From the NCBI GenBank assembly GCA_016716265.1, contig JADJWQ010000006.1:2135501-2199500 (forward strand): a DNA stretch of 64,000 nt, given 5' to 3'. Positions 41,060 to 49,394 of the stretch are shown here, piece by piece. The translations under genes and the position numbers were made by a program. The notes under the pieces are model-generated. The model saw nothing but the letters and a program-made list of their open reading frames with translations, did no database searches and was not told where the DNA came from. The DNA comes from Planctomycetota bacterium. GTDB taxonomy: Bacteria; Planctomycetota; UBA1135; UBA2386. The first letter of the stretch is position 1; the number at the start of each line of letters is the position of its first letter.

Positions 41060-41260
41060 TCAGGACCCGGTGCCCGGCCCGGCCTCGGGCGATTCGCGCC
41101 GCGCCTTCGCACGCCGGTTGCGCAGCAGGCGCTTGATCGGATACCACACGAACCCCACCACCGCGAGCACGACGGTGCCCAGCAGGGCGAGGAACGAGCC
41201 GAGCGACGACAGCGCACCTCCGGGGCCGAGGTATGCCAGCAGCGGAACGGGGATGAGCAT
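41060..41260 (-). CDS. small membrane protein of the YLGPG type
   Basis: 66 aa, ATG at 41260. The sequence LLAYLGPGGALSSLGSFLALLG leads into a single long helix (TVVLAVVGFVWYPIKRLL) and a basic tail. Short proteins with this YLGPG start and WYPIKRLLR end are common in bacteria, often near phosphodiesterase/alkaline-phosphatase-like or transferase genes, and have no known role. It is the first gene of a minus-strand run ending in the sulfotransferase, 29 bp before the next start. Confidence 0.7.
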   Translation of the reverse strand: MLIPVPLLAYLGPGGALSSLGSFLALLGTVVLAVVGFVWYPIKRLLRNRRAKARRESPEAGPGTGS

Positions 41261-41527
41261 GGTCGGTGGAGCGGACTGGCGGTGACCCTCGGAGTCTAGC
41301 TCGGATGCCCCGCGAGGTCCCGTCGCGAGGTCGCGCGGGTCGCTCGAAGGACGCGCCGCTCGGGCGATCGATGGCGAACCTGCGTGCCGGGACGCTGCGG
41401 GGCACGCCGTCTCGGATCGGGAGAACGATCGTTCCCGGGAGCCGGGGTATAGTCCTGCGGCTTTCGAGCGACCCGCCGGCCGACTCCGCGGCCGCGCCGC
41501 AGGGGCGAACGTCGACGCGTGCGAGGG

Positions 41528-43714
41528 ATGTCCAGCAGCTCCGATCCGAACGAACCGTCGCGGCGCGTCGGACGGTTGGACGTCGTCCACTTCGCGCTCG
41601 CACTCGTCGCGCTCGCGGTGGCGCTCCCCTCGGAGGTGTTCCTCGACGACGCCTTCATCACGTTCCGCTACGCGAAGAATCTCGCCGCAGGGGACGGTCT
41701 GGTCTTCAATCCCGGGGAACCGATCCTGGGCACGACCACGCCGCTGTTCGCGATGCTGCTCGCGGGCCTGCACGCCGCGACGTCCTGGTCGTTCACGAAT
41801 CTCGCCGCGGCCGTGCACGTCGGTGCCCTCGCGGCGCTCGGGCCGCTGCTGCGGCGCATGTTCGCGCCCTCGTTGGGCGCCGCCGCGGGCTGGCTCCGGT
41901 TGACCCCCTACGTCCTGGCGTGCATGCCGCTCGTGGACGTGACGATCGGCATGGAGTCGACGCTGTTCGTCGCGGTTTCGGTCTCGATCCTGACCGCCGC
42001 GTTGCGCGATCGCGCGACGGCGGTCGGCCTGCTGGCCCCGATCGTGTGCATGCTCCGCCCGGACGGCGTCGTCGCTGCGGGACTTGCATTCATGGTCGTC
42101 GCGCTGCGCCGCCGGCGGATCCCCTGGCGCGCGCTCGGAGTCGCGCTGGCCGTCGGCCTGCCGTGGTGCGCGTATGCCTACGTCCGCTACGGCTCCGCGA
42201 TCCCGATCACCGTCGGCGCGAAGTTCGCACAGACCGACTCCGGGACCGAGACGCCTACCTTCGGCGGCTACCTCGTCGCGGGCGTCGCGCCCGACAATCT
42301 CGGTGTGGTCGGATTGGCGCTCGCCGCGATCGGCGTCCTCATGGTCGGGTGGCGCCGTAGCCTCGCGGGCGCGGTGTTCTGCATCTGGGGTGTCGTCTAC
42401 AATGGATTGTTCGCGATCGCCGGGGTCGGCGCGTTCTTCTGGTACTACGTGCCGTTCCTCGCGCAGACCACCGCGTTGGCCCTGGTCGGCTGGGCCGCGC
42501 TCTTCGGCGGGCTCGTCGCCCGCGGCGCCCCGGCGCGCCGACTGCGGTGGCACGAGCTCTCGGTAGGCATCGCCGCGCTCTCGCTCGCCCTGCTGCTCGG
42601 CTACGGTCGTGGCCGCGACGCGATGGTCGCATCGACCTGGGACGCGCGGTTCACCGGGCCCGGCCGCGAATCGCTGCTACCCGGGTCGCTGGAGCCGTTG
42701 CGCCACCGCTACCTGCACATCGGACTCTGGATGCGCGATCACACGCCCGCTCACTTCTCGCTGGCGGCCACCGAGGTCGGGATGCTCGGCTTCTATTCCG
42801 AGCACACCATCGTCGACTTCCTGGGGCTCGTCACTGCGGAGGTCGGCGAGCACGTGGCGAGCGGAGATCATCTGCGCTTCGCACTCGAATCGCGGAAGCC
42901 GGAGCTCGTGCTCCAGCACCCCGACGGCTTCGTGTTCGAGGACGGCCTCACCGGGTTGCTCGCGGAGCACTACGTACCCGTGCAGCGCGTCGAAGACTGT
43001 GAGATCCATCTGCGCTGGCCGAGCGCACGCGACGAGACCGCGTTCGCGGCCGAGGTCGCCGCGGCCTGCGGCGAGCCGGGCACGGCGCTGACGAGCATCG
43101 CGTTCGAGAGCTTCCCGCGGCTGCTGGACTTCGCGGAGTTCCGCGCCGAGTTCACGCGCGCCCTCCCCGCCGTGGGGGTGCACGAGACTCCGCGGGGAGT
43201 GCCGACGTCACACGTGGCCCGCATCCTGCCCGACGGTCGGGTCACCGTGCTGCCGCGCCCCGCGGATGTGGCGTTGTCGAGTGACGGTGCGGACCTCGCC
43301 GTCTGGTCGGTCGCCGGAGCCGTACGCGTGCTCGATGCGCAGGGCGTCGTCCTCCCCGCGGCAGGCGCCGCGTCATTGTCCCGCGACCTCGAGGTCACCG
43401 GCCCGCTCGCCGCGGTCGAGCTGAGGCTGCATTTCGCGCCCGGCACCGAGCCGCAGTTCGCCGGCAGCACGGTCACCTGGCACAGCGCACTGAGCCCGCG
43501 ACCGGCCTTCCCGCCGTCGGCCCGCGCCGCATGGCCGCCAGCTCCGCCGCGCGGCGGGGGTGAGGTCGTCGTGCGGATCGATCTTCCCGCGCACGCGCTG
43601 ACCGCCCAGGACACGCTCACGCACCTGTCCGTCGAGCCGATCACCGCGCGACTCCCCGAGCCGCCCGCGGGTGCGGAGTTCCGACTGGTCGGGGTCCGAC
43701 TGCTCCGCTACTGA
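41528..43714 (+). CDS. multi-pass membrane glycosyltransferase (GT-C type)
   Basis: 728 aa from the ATG at 41528; a GTG at 41519 would add three residues. After a first helix (VHFALALVALAVALP) comes the GT-C signature with acidic residues in the first outer loop: FLDDAFITFRYAKNLAAG then GLVFNPGEPILGTTTPLFA. About ten hydrophobic helices follow up to residue 360 (for example LSVGIAALSLALLLGYG), then a soluble C-terminal region (CEIHLRWPS and beyond) of about 350 residues. Enzymes of this type use polyprenyl-phosphate sugars on the outer face of the membrane. The acceptor is unknown. It is divergent from the sulfotransferase run, and both could act on surface glycans. Confidence 0.82.
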   Translation: MSSSSDPNEPSRRVGRLDVVHFALALVALAVALPSEVFLDDAFITFRYAKNLAAGDGLVFNPGEPILGTTTPLFAMLLAGLHAATSWSFTNLAAAVHVGALAALGPLLRRMFAPSLGAAAGWLRLTPYVLACMPLVDVTIGMESTLFVAVSVSILTAALRDRATAVGLLAPIVCMLRPDGVVAAGLAFMVVALRRRRIPWRALGVALAVGLPWCAYAYVRYGSAIPITVGAKFAQTDSGTETPTFGGYLVAGVAPDNLGVVGLALAAIGVLMVGWRRSLAGAVFCIWGVVYNGLFAIAGVGAFFWYYVPFLAQTTALALVGWAALFGGLVARGAPARRLRWHELSVGIAALSLALLLGYGRGRDAMVASTWDARFTGPGRESLLPGSLEPLRHRYLHIGLWMRDHTPAHFSLAATEVGMLGFYSEHTIVDFLGLVTAEVGEHVASGDHLRFALESRKPELVLQHPDGFVFEDGLTGLLAEHYVPVQRVEDCEIHLRWPSARDETAFAAEVAAACGEPGTALTSIAFESFPRLLDFAEFRAEFTRALPAVGVHETPRGVPTSHVARILPDGRVTVLPRPADVALSSDGADLAVWSVAGAVRVLDAQGVVLPAAGAASLSRDLEVTGPLAAVELRLHFAPGTEPQFAGSTVTWHSALSPRPAFPPSARAAWPPAPPRGGGEVVVRIDLPAHALTAQDTLTHLSVEPITARLPEPPAGAEFRLVGVRLLRY

Positions 43715-43991
43715 GGTACGTCAGCGTCGCGAGCATCGCGTCCGCTCCACCGTTACGGCCGTTCCACGGGCCCCGCTGCGGACTCGACGCGCCTCGACTA
43801 CTGCGCGGCTGCAGATCGACCCCGTGCTGCACCTGCGTGGGCGAGGCGCGTCGCGCACGCGACGCCCGGCCCGGCCGAGGAGTCCACCCTAACGAACGGT
43901 GGCGAACGAGCGGGTCGCGATCGTGACCGGAGCTCGACGCACCGCGATGTCCCGGCGCGCGCGATCGACCGCTACCATCGGGCGCCGACCC

Positions 43992-45515
43992 GTGCCGAGC
44001 GCCTCCATCTGCAATCTCCACGGCCTGCTGACGCGGGCCGCCCGCATCCACGCCGACCGGCCCGCCATCCGCGGTGGGCCGACCTGGGACCAGCGCGCGC
44101 TGCTGGACGCGGTCGAGCGCTGCGCCGGCGGGCTCCGCGCGCTCGGCGCGCGGACCGGCGACCGGATCGCGGTGCTCGCCGACAACCGCTTCGAGCTCGT
44201 GGTGCTGCACTTCGCGGCCGCGCGCGACGGTCTCGTGCTGGTCCCGTGCAACGTGCGGCTCGCGGCCGCCGAGCTGCGCCAGGTCCTCGAGCGCGCCACC
44301 CCGCGCGCGCTGCTGGCCGACCGCGCCTGGCTCGAGTCGGCTGCCGGCCTCGGCGACCTCGCGGTCACCCCGCTCGAGACGCTCCACGAGACCGCCGGGC
44401 CGGCGGCGCACGCCCCCGCCGCGACGACGGCCGACACGCCGGCGCTGCTCTACTTCACGTCCGGCACGACCGGCCGGCCGAAGGGCGTCGTGCTGACGCA
44501 CGGCAACGTCCACGCCCACGCGCTGCTCGCGATCGCCGAGCTGCGGTTGCGCGAGACCGACACCTGGCTGCACGTGGCGCCGATGTTCCATCTGGCGGAC
44601 GCCTGGGCGATCTGGACGATCACCGCGGTCGGCGGCTGCCACGCGTTCGTGCCGCGCTTCGACGCGGCGGCGGTGTTCGACGCGATCGCGACCTCGCGCG
44701 CGACGATCACGAACCTCGTGCCGACGATGCTGGGGCGGATGGTCGCGCTCGACGGCGAGGTCGCGCGCGACACCGCGTCGATGCGGCTGATCCTGAGCGG
44801 CGGTGCCCCGATCGCGCCGGAGACCGTGCGCCGCGTCGTCGAGGTGTTCGGGCCGGGCTGCGACTACGTGCAGACCTACGGCATGACCGAGACGAGCCCG
44901 TATCTGACGATGAGCCTGCTCGACGAGCGTCAGCGGACGGCGCCGTTCGACGAGCGGCTCCGGATCGCGGCCCGCACCGGCCGCCCGGTGCTCGGCGTCG
45001 AGCTTCGCGTGGTGGGCGCCGACGCGGTCGAGGTCCCCGCCGACGACGCGAGCGTCGGCGAGATCCAGGTGCGCGGGCCGTCGGTCACGCCCGGCTACTG
45101 GAACGACCCGGACGCGACCGCAGCGGCGTTCACGCCCGACGGCTTCCTCCGCACGGGCGACCTCGCGACGGTCGACGCGAGCGGCTCGGTGCGGATCGTC
45201 GACCGCGCCAAGGACGTGATCCTGACCGGCGGCGAGACCGTCTACTCGACCGAGGTCGAGAACCGCCTCTACGAGCACCCCGACGTCGTCGAGGCCGCGG
45301 TCCACGCGCTGCCGGATGCCGACCTCGGCGAGCGGGTCTGCGCCGCGGTCGTGCTGCGCCCGGGTGCGGCGACGACCGCCGACGCGCTGCGCGCGTTCTG
45401 CCGCGCGGCGCTCGCCGGCTACAAGACGCCGAAGCAGATCCGCTTCCTCGCCGAGCTGCCGCGCACCGGCAGCGGCAAGATCAGCAAGCGCGCGCTGCGC
45501 GACGGCGCCGGCTGA
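43992..45515 (+). CDS. AMP-forming acyl/aryl-CoA synthetase
   Basis: 507 aa from the GTG at 43992, chosen because similarity starts at once (ICNLHGLLTRAARIHADRPAI); upstream in-frame starts at 43899 and 43947 add Arg-rich residues. ANL-superfamily motifs are complete: A3 FTSGTTGRPKGVV, A5 YGMTET, A7-A8 LRTGDLATVDASGSVRIVDRAKD, then GGETVYSTEVEN and the A10 lysine in PRTGSGKISKRAL. It activates a carboxylic acid to an acyl-AMP and then a CoA thioester. Chain type cannot be set by eye. The nearby salicylyl-CoA/aminobenzoyl-CoA type monooxygenase makes an aromatic acid an attractive substrate (inference). The aminotransferase follows after 68 bp. Confidence 0.88.
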   Translation: MPSASICNLHGLLTRAARIHADRPAIRGGPTWDQRALLDAVERCAGGLRALGARTGDRIAVLADNRFELVVLHFAAARDGLVLVPCNVRLAAAELRQVLERATPRALLADRAWLESAAGLGDLAVTPLETLHETAGPAAHAPAATTADTPALLYFTSGTTGRPKGVVLTHGNVHAHALLAIAELRLRETDTWLHVAPMFHLADAWAIWTITAVGGCHAFVPRFDAAAVFDAIATSRATITNLVPTMLGRMVALDGEVARDTASMRLILSGGAPIAPETVRRVVEVFGPGCDYVQTYGMTETSPYLTMSLLDERQRTAPFDERLRIAARTGRPVLGVELRVVGADAVEVPADDASVGEIQVRGPSVTPGYWNDPDATAAAFTPDGFLRTGDLATVDASGSVRIVDRAKDVILTGGETVYSTEVENRLYEHPDVVEAAVHALPDADLGERVCAAVVLRPGAATTADALRAFCRAALAGYKTPKQIRFLAELPRTGSGKISKRALRDGAG

Positions 45516-45583
45516 GCGCCGATCGCCGAGCACAGGGTGGTCCCGCGCTTCCGCTCGGCAACGATCGCGGGTTCCATGGACGT

Positions 45584-46891
45584 GTGGCGACCCGCAGATC
45601 GAGCTCCCCGGACGTCCACCTGAACCTCAACGTCCGCGGCCTGTCGCCGTCGGCGACGCTCGCGATCAACGAGCGCAGCGCGGCGCTACAGGCCGAGGGA
45701 CGCGAGGTCTACCGCTTCGGACTCGGCCAGTCGCCGTTCCCGGTGCCGCGGTCCGTCGTCGAGGCATTGCGGGCCAGCGCGCACGAGAAGGACTATCTCG
45801 CGGTCAAAGGCCTGCACGAGTTGCGCGACGCGGTCGCCGAATACCACCGCCGCAAACTGCAGGTCGACCGCGCCGCCGAGGACGTGCTGATCGGCCCGGG
45901 CAGCAAGGAGCTGATGTTCCTGCTGCAGCTCGTCTACTACGGCGACCTCGTGATCCCGACGCCGTCCTGGGTCAGCTACGCGCCGCAGGCGAGCATCATC
46001 GGCCGGCGCATCCACTGGCTCGACACCGACGCATCGCACGACTGGCGCATGACGCCGGAGCGCCTCGAGCAGCTGTGCGAGCAGGACCGCGGGCGGCCGC
46101 GCATCGTCGTGCTGAACTACCCGTCGAACCCGACCGGCAGCACCTACAACTCGGACGAGCTGAAGGCGATCGCCGCGGTCGCCCGCCGGCACCGGGTCGT
46201 GTTGCTGTCCGACGAGATCTACGGCGAGCTGCACTTCCTCGGCCGCCACGTGTCGATCGCGCGCTACTACCCCGAGGGCACGATCGTCAGCACCGGGCTC
46301 AGCAAGTGGTGCGGTGCGGGCGGGTGGCGGCTCGGCACCTTCGTGTTCCCGCGCGCGCTGCGCTGGCTGCTCGACGCGATGGCAGTCGTCGCGAGCGAGA
46401 CGTACACGTCGACTTCCGCACCGATCCAGCACGCCGCCGTGCGCGCCTTCTCCGGAGGGCTCGACATCGAGAACTACCTGGCCCGCTCGCGGAGGATCGT
46501 GCGGACGCTCGGCCGCGAGTGTGCCCGGCGTCTGCGCAAGGGTGGCGTGGCGGTGCCGGAGCCGAAGGGCGGGTTCTATCTGCTGCTCGACGCCGGCGCC
46601 CGCGGCGACACCCTGCGCGCGAGGGGGATCACCGGTGGCCGCGCACTCTGCGAGAAACTGCTCGACGAAACCGGCGTGGCGCTCCTCCCCGGCGTGTCCT
46701 TCGGCATGCCGGACCAGCTGCTCACGGCGCGGCTCGCCTACGTCGACTTCGACGGCGGCGGCGCGCTGGCCGCGGCCGCGGAGCTGCCTCCCGACCGCGA
46801 TCTCGACGGCGGCTTCCTCGACGCCCACTGCGGCAAGGTGCTGCGTGGGATCGACCGACTCGTCGAGTGGCTGCGCGCCGAGGCGGCCTGA
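45584..46891 (+). CDS. class I PLP-dependent aminotransferase
   Basis: 435 aa from the GTG at 45584; no suitable ATG exists. Fold-type I landmarks: FGLGQSPFPVPRSVVEAL, YLAVKGLHELRDAVA, GSKELMFLLQLVYYG, PTPSWVSYAPQA, LNYPSNPTGSTY, LLSDEIYGELHF, and the Schiff-base Lys at about 241 in STGLSKWCGAGGWRLG. The C-terminus has GGFYLLLDAG. It resembles aspartate/aromatic aminotransferases but the substrate cannot be assigned. It is on the same strand 68 bp after the CoA synthetase, so co-expression is likely. Confidence 0.88.
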   Translation: MATRRSSSPDVHLNLNVRGLSPSATLAINERSAALQAEGREVYRFGLGQSPFPVPRSVVEALRASAHEKDYLAVKGLHELRDAVAEYHRRKLQVDRAAEDVLIGPGSKELMFLLQLVYYGDLVIPTPSWVSYAPQASIIGRRIHWLDTDASHDWRMTPERLEQLCEQDRGRPRIVVLNYPSNPTGSTYNSDELKAIAAVARRHRVVLLSDEIYGELHFLGRHVSIARYYPEGTIVSTGLSKWCGAGGWRLGTFVFPRALRWLLDAMAVVASETYTSTSAPIQHAAVRAFSGGLDIENYLARSRRIVRTLGRECARRLRKGGVAVPEPKGGFYLLLDAGARGDTLRARGITGGRALCEKLLDETGVALLPGVSFGMPDQLLTARLAYVDFDGGGALAAAAELPPDRDLDGGFLDAHCGKVLRGIDRLVEWLRAEAA

Positions 46892-47031
46892 TCCACCGCA
46901 CCGCTGTTCTGGCCACGCCGGGCCACGCGGTCGGGCCGGCCGAGCCGCAGGGCAACTCCAGCAGCCGTCCGACACGGCCGCGACGACCGCCGGCGGCGGT
47001 AGCATCGGGCCGGTCGAACCTCGGAGCCCGG

Positions 47032-48159
47032 ATGCCAGTCCTTCGCCAACTCGCCCATCTGGTCGCGGGCGTCGCCGCCATGGCGAGCGCGGCCGCCCAG
47101 CAGCGGATCGTGGTCGAAGGGGGCCGCAATGCGCTGCAGCTCGCGATCGGCGCCGCCGGCGACGGCGCGACGCTGATCGTCCGTGCCGGCACCTACGACG
47201 CCGTGCTGATGCTCGGCCGTGCGCTGACCATCCGCTGCGACCCGGGCGTCTACATCGATTGCAGCGGCAGCCGCCGATTCGGGAACCTGTCGACCCGCCC
47301 CGACCAGACCTTCGCGCTGACCGGTGCAACGTTCGTCGGCGCTCCGTTCGACGGTGCGACGGTGGCCTTCGGCAATTGTCGCGGACCGGTCGCTCTCGAA
47401 GGGGTCCGCATGCTGGAGGGCTACTGCTGGACCGACGCGAGCACCGCCGTACAGCTCCGGCGCTGCGACATCGCCGAGCTCCGCGTCGGCGTCGAGTACC
47501 CGGACCCGTCGAATGTCGTGCTGTCGGATTGCATCGTTCGCGGCGACGCCCGCTATCCCGGCCGCGCATCGATCCGCGTCGGCCGTGGCGAGCTCGCGAT
47601 CGCGTCGTCGCTGCTGTTCGGCCCGCCGGCCGGGTCGGCCACGTCGACGACCGGACCGGTGCTGCAGCTCGACGGCGGGCGCGTGCGCGTGACCGGTCAC
47701 ACAATCGTCTCGCTGCCCGGCCCGTTCCAGCCGACTGCCGCGATCACGTCGACCGGTGGCGAGCTCACGCTCGATCCGACCACGATGTTCCTGACGCCCG
47801 CAGGCCGCGACCACGAGGGCTCCGCCGTGGTCCGACGCACACCGGTCGCGTGGAGCCGCGCGCGGGGCACCCGCGTGGGCGAGACGCTCACGCTCGAGCT
47901 CTCCGCGACACCCGGCCTGACCGCGGCGGCCTTCGTCAGCCCGGCCGGCCCGCCGAACCGGTTGCTCGGCGAGCTCCTGTGGGTGGTCGCCGGGACGCCG
48001 CCGCTGTTCGCCGGGATCGTCCCGGCGACCGGCTCCCTGACCGCCTCGGCGCGGGTTCCCGCCGAGGCGCTCGGCGCGGTGTTGACGCTCCAGGCGCTGT
48101 CGATCGACGGCGGTGGACTGCCCGGGTTCGGCGTGCCGAGCACCTTCGTCATCGAGTGA
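47032..48159 (+). CDS. secreted parallel beta-helix protein with C-terminal module
   Basis: 375 aa. The ATG at 47032 has GGAG five to eight bases upstream. A signal peptide (LVAGVAAMASAAAQ) ends near residue 23. Residues about 25-250 show right-handed beta-helix character: NALQLAIGAAGDGATLIVRAG then TYDAVLMLGRALTIRCDPGV, ALEGVRMLEG, AVQLRRCDIAELRVG and NVVLSDCIVRG. The last 110 residues (TRVGETLTLELSATPG, AGIVPATGSLTASARVP, LTLQALSIDGGGLPGFG) form a beta module like those ending other exported proteins of this window. No enzyme motif is seen. Probably extracellular or surface-bound. It ends 9 bp from the convergent epimerase-like gene. Confidence 0.8.
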   Translation: MPVLRQLAHLVAGVAAMASAAAQQRIVVEGGRNALQLAIGAAGDGATLIVRAGTYDAVLMLGRALTIRCDPGVYIDCSGSRRFGNLSTRPDQTFALTGATFVGAPFDGATVAFGNCRGPVALEGVRMLEGYCWTDASTAVQLRRCDIAELRVGVEYPDPSNVVLSDCIVRGDARYPGRASIRVGRGELAIASSLLFGPPAGSATSTTGPVLQLDGGRVRVTGHTIVSLPGPFQPTAAITSTGGELTLDPTTMFLTPAGRDHEGSAVVRRTPVAWSRARGTRVGETLTLELSATPGLTAAAFVSPAGPPNRLLGELLWVVAGTPPLFAGIVPATGSLTASARVPAEALGAVLTLQALSIDGGGLPGFGVPSTFVIE

Positions 48160-48168
48160 CCCGGCTCG

Positions 48169-49335
48169 CTACCGGGACTTCCACGCCGCCAGGATCGCCT
48201 GCTCCTTGTCGGGCGCGAGGCCGGTGCGGCGGAACAGCTGCCGCCGCGTGGCCTCGTCCTTCGCCCATTGCAGCGTGTCGCGGATCGTGTCGGCGACCGG
48301 CCGGAACGTGAGGCCTGCCGCGATCGCGCGGCGGTTCGCCGACATCTTGCGGCTCGACTCCGGCAGCCACAGCGGCAGCTCCATCCACGGACCGACCCGC
48401 TGCTCGAGCAGGAACGCCTCGTCGACCCAGGTCAGCGTCACCGGGGTCGACGTCGCACACTTGCAGCCCGCGAGCAGCTCGCCCATCGACAGCTCCCCGT
48501 CGAAGCCGACCGCATTGTAGACGCCGGTCACGTTCTGCTCGACCAGGTGCACGATCCACTCGCCGAGGTCCCGCACGTCGATCACCTGTACCGGCAGGGT
48601 CGGGTCGCCGGGACACAGCACTTCCCCGCCGCGATCGATGCGCACCGGCCACCAGGTGAAGCGGTCGGAGCTGTCGCGCGGCCCGACGATCAATCCGGGG
48701 CGGACGTTGGCCACCCGACCCGGCAATGCGCTCTCGGCGGCCTGCTCGCAGAGCGCCTTGAAGCCGCCGTAGTAGCGGCCGCCCTCGCGGAACGACTCCT
48801 GGATCGTCGCCACGTCGTTCACCACGTCGTCGGGCACGGTGGCGAGCGGCGACGCCCCCTCCTCGAGCAGCTTGTCGTCGTCCTTGTCGAGGTCGTAGGC
48901 CGAGATCGACGACACCAGCGTGTAGTGCTTCACGCGGTCGGCGAACAGCTCCGCGATCGCGGTCACGTGGCCCGGCACGTAGGCGGACGTGTCGATGATC
49001 GCGTCGAACTCGCGGCCGTGCAGCGCCGCGAGATCGCCGGTGTTGCGGTCGCCGCGCAACTTCTCGAGCTCGGGAAACAGGTCGGCGTTCGTGCGGCCAC
49101 GGTTGAACAACGTGATCGCGTGTCCGCGATCGACGGCCCGCTGCACGATCACCGGGCCGAGGAAGCCGGTGCCGCCGAGGATCAACAGGCGCAGCGGCTC
49201 GGCAGCGCGGCGGCCGGGGCCGGGCGCGGTGGCGGGAGCGCGGCTCGCCGCGCTCCCGAGTGCGGCGAGCGGTCCGGCGGCGGCAGCGGCGCCGAGCGAG
49301 GAGGCGAGAAAGGTCCGGCGAGAGGGATGCGGCAT
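48169..49335 (-). CDS. Tat-exported NAD-dependent epimerase/dehydratase-like protein
   Basis: 388 aa. The N-terminus has a twin-arginine motif (SRRTFLASSLG) and hydrophobic core to about residue 32. An atypical short-chain dehydrogenase fold follows: ILGGTGFLGPVIVQRAVDRG (nucleotide loop), TLFNRGRTNADLFPEL, FDAIIDTSAYVPGHV, VSSISAYD, and YGGFKALCEQAAE (Tyr-x3-Lys: YGGFK). This pattern fits the isoflavone-reductase/CSP41-like epimerase group, many of which are exported in Planctomycetes. Substrate unknown. It lies 59 bp downstream of... the opposite end of the monooxygenase gene's stop, on the same strand, so the two may be co-transcribed. Confidence 0.85.
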   Translation of the reverse strand: MPHPSRRTFLASSLGAAAAAGPLAALGSAASRAPATAPGPGRRAAEPLRLLILGGTGFLGPVIVQRAVDRGHAITLFNRGRTNADLFPELEKLRGDRNTGDLAALHGREFDAIIDTSAYVPGHVTAIAELFADRVKHYTLVSSISAYDLDKDDDKLLEEGASPLATVPDDVVNDVATIQESFREGGRYYGGFKALCEQAAESALPGRVANVRPGLIVGPRDSSDRFTWWPVRIDRGGEVLCPGDPTLPVQVIDVRDLGEWIVHLVEQNVTGVYNAVGFDGELSMGELLAGCKCATSTPVTLTWVDEAFLLEQRVGPWMELPLWLPESSRKMSANRRAIAAGLTFRPVADTIRDTLQWAKDEATRRQLFRRTGLAPDKEQAILAAWKSR

Positions 49336-49394
49336 CGCGAAGCTCCGTGGTCCGCGCCTCGATACGCGCGCTCCGGCGGCGGTGCGAGTGCGGA

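Noticed and set aside
43899..43946. Short segment reading RVAIVTGARRT, like the start of a short-chain dehydrogenase
   Set aside because: Only a few residues match, the next glycine-rich turn is missing, and the frame simply leads into the CoA synthetase; treated as chance.
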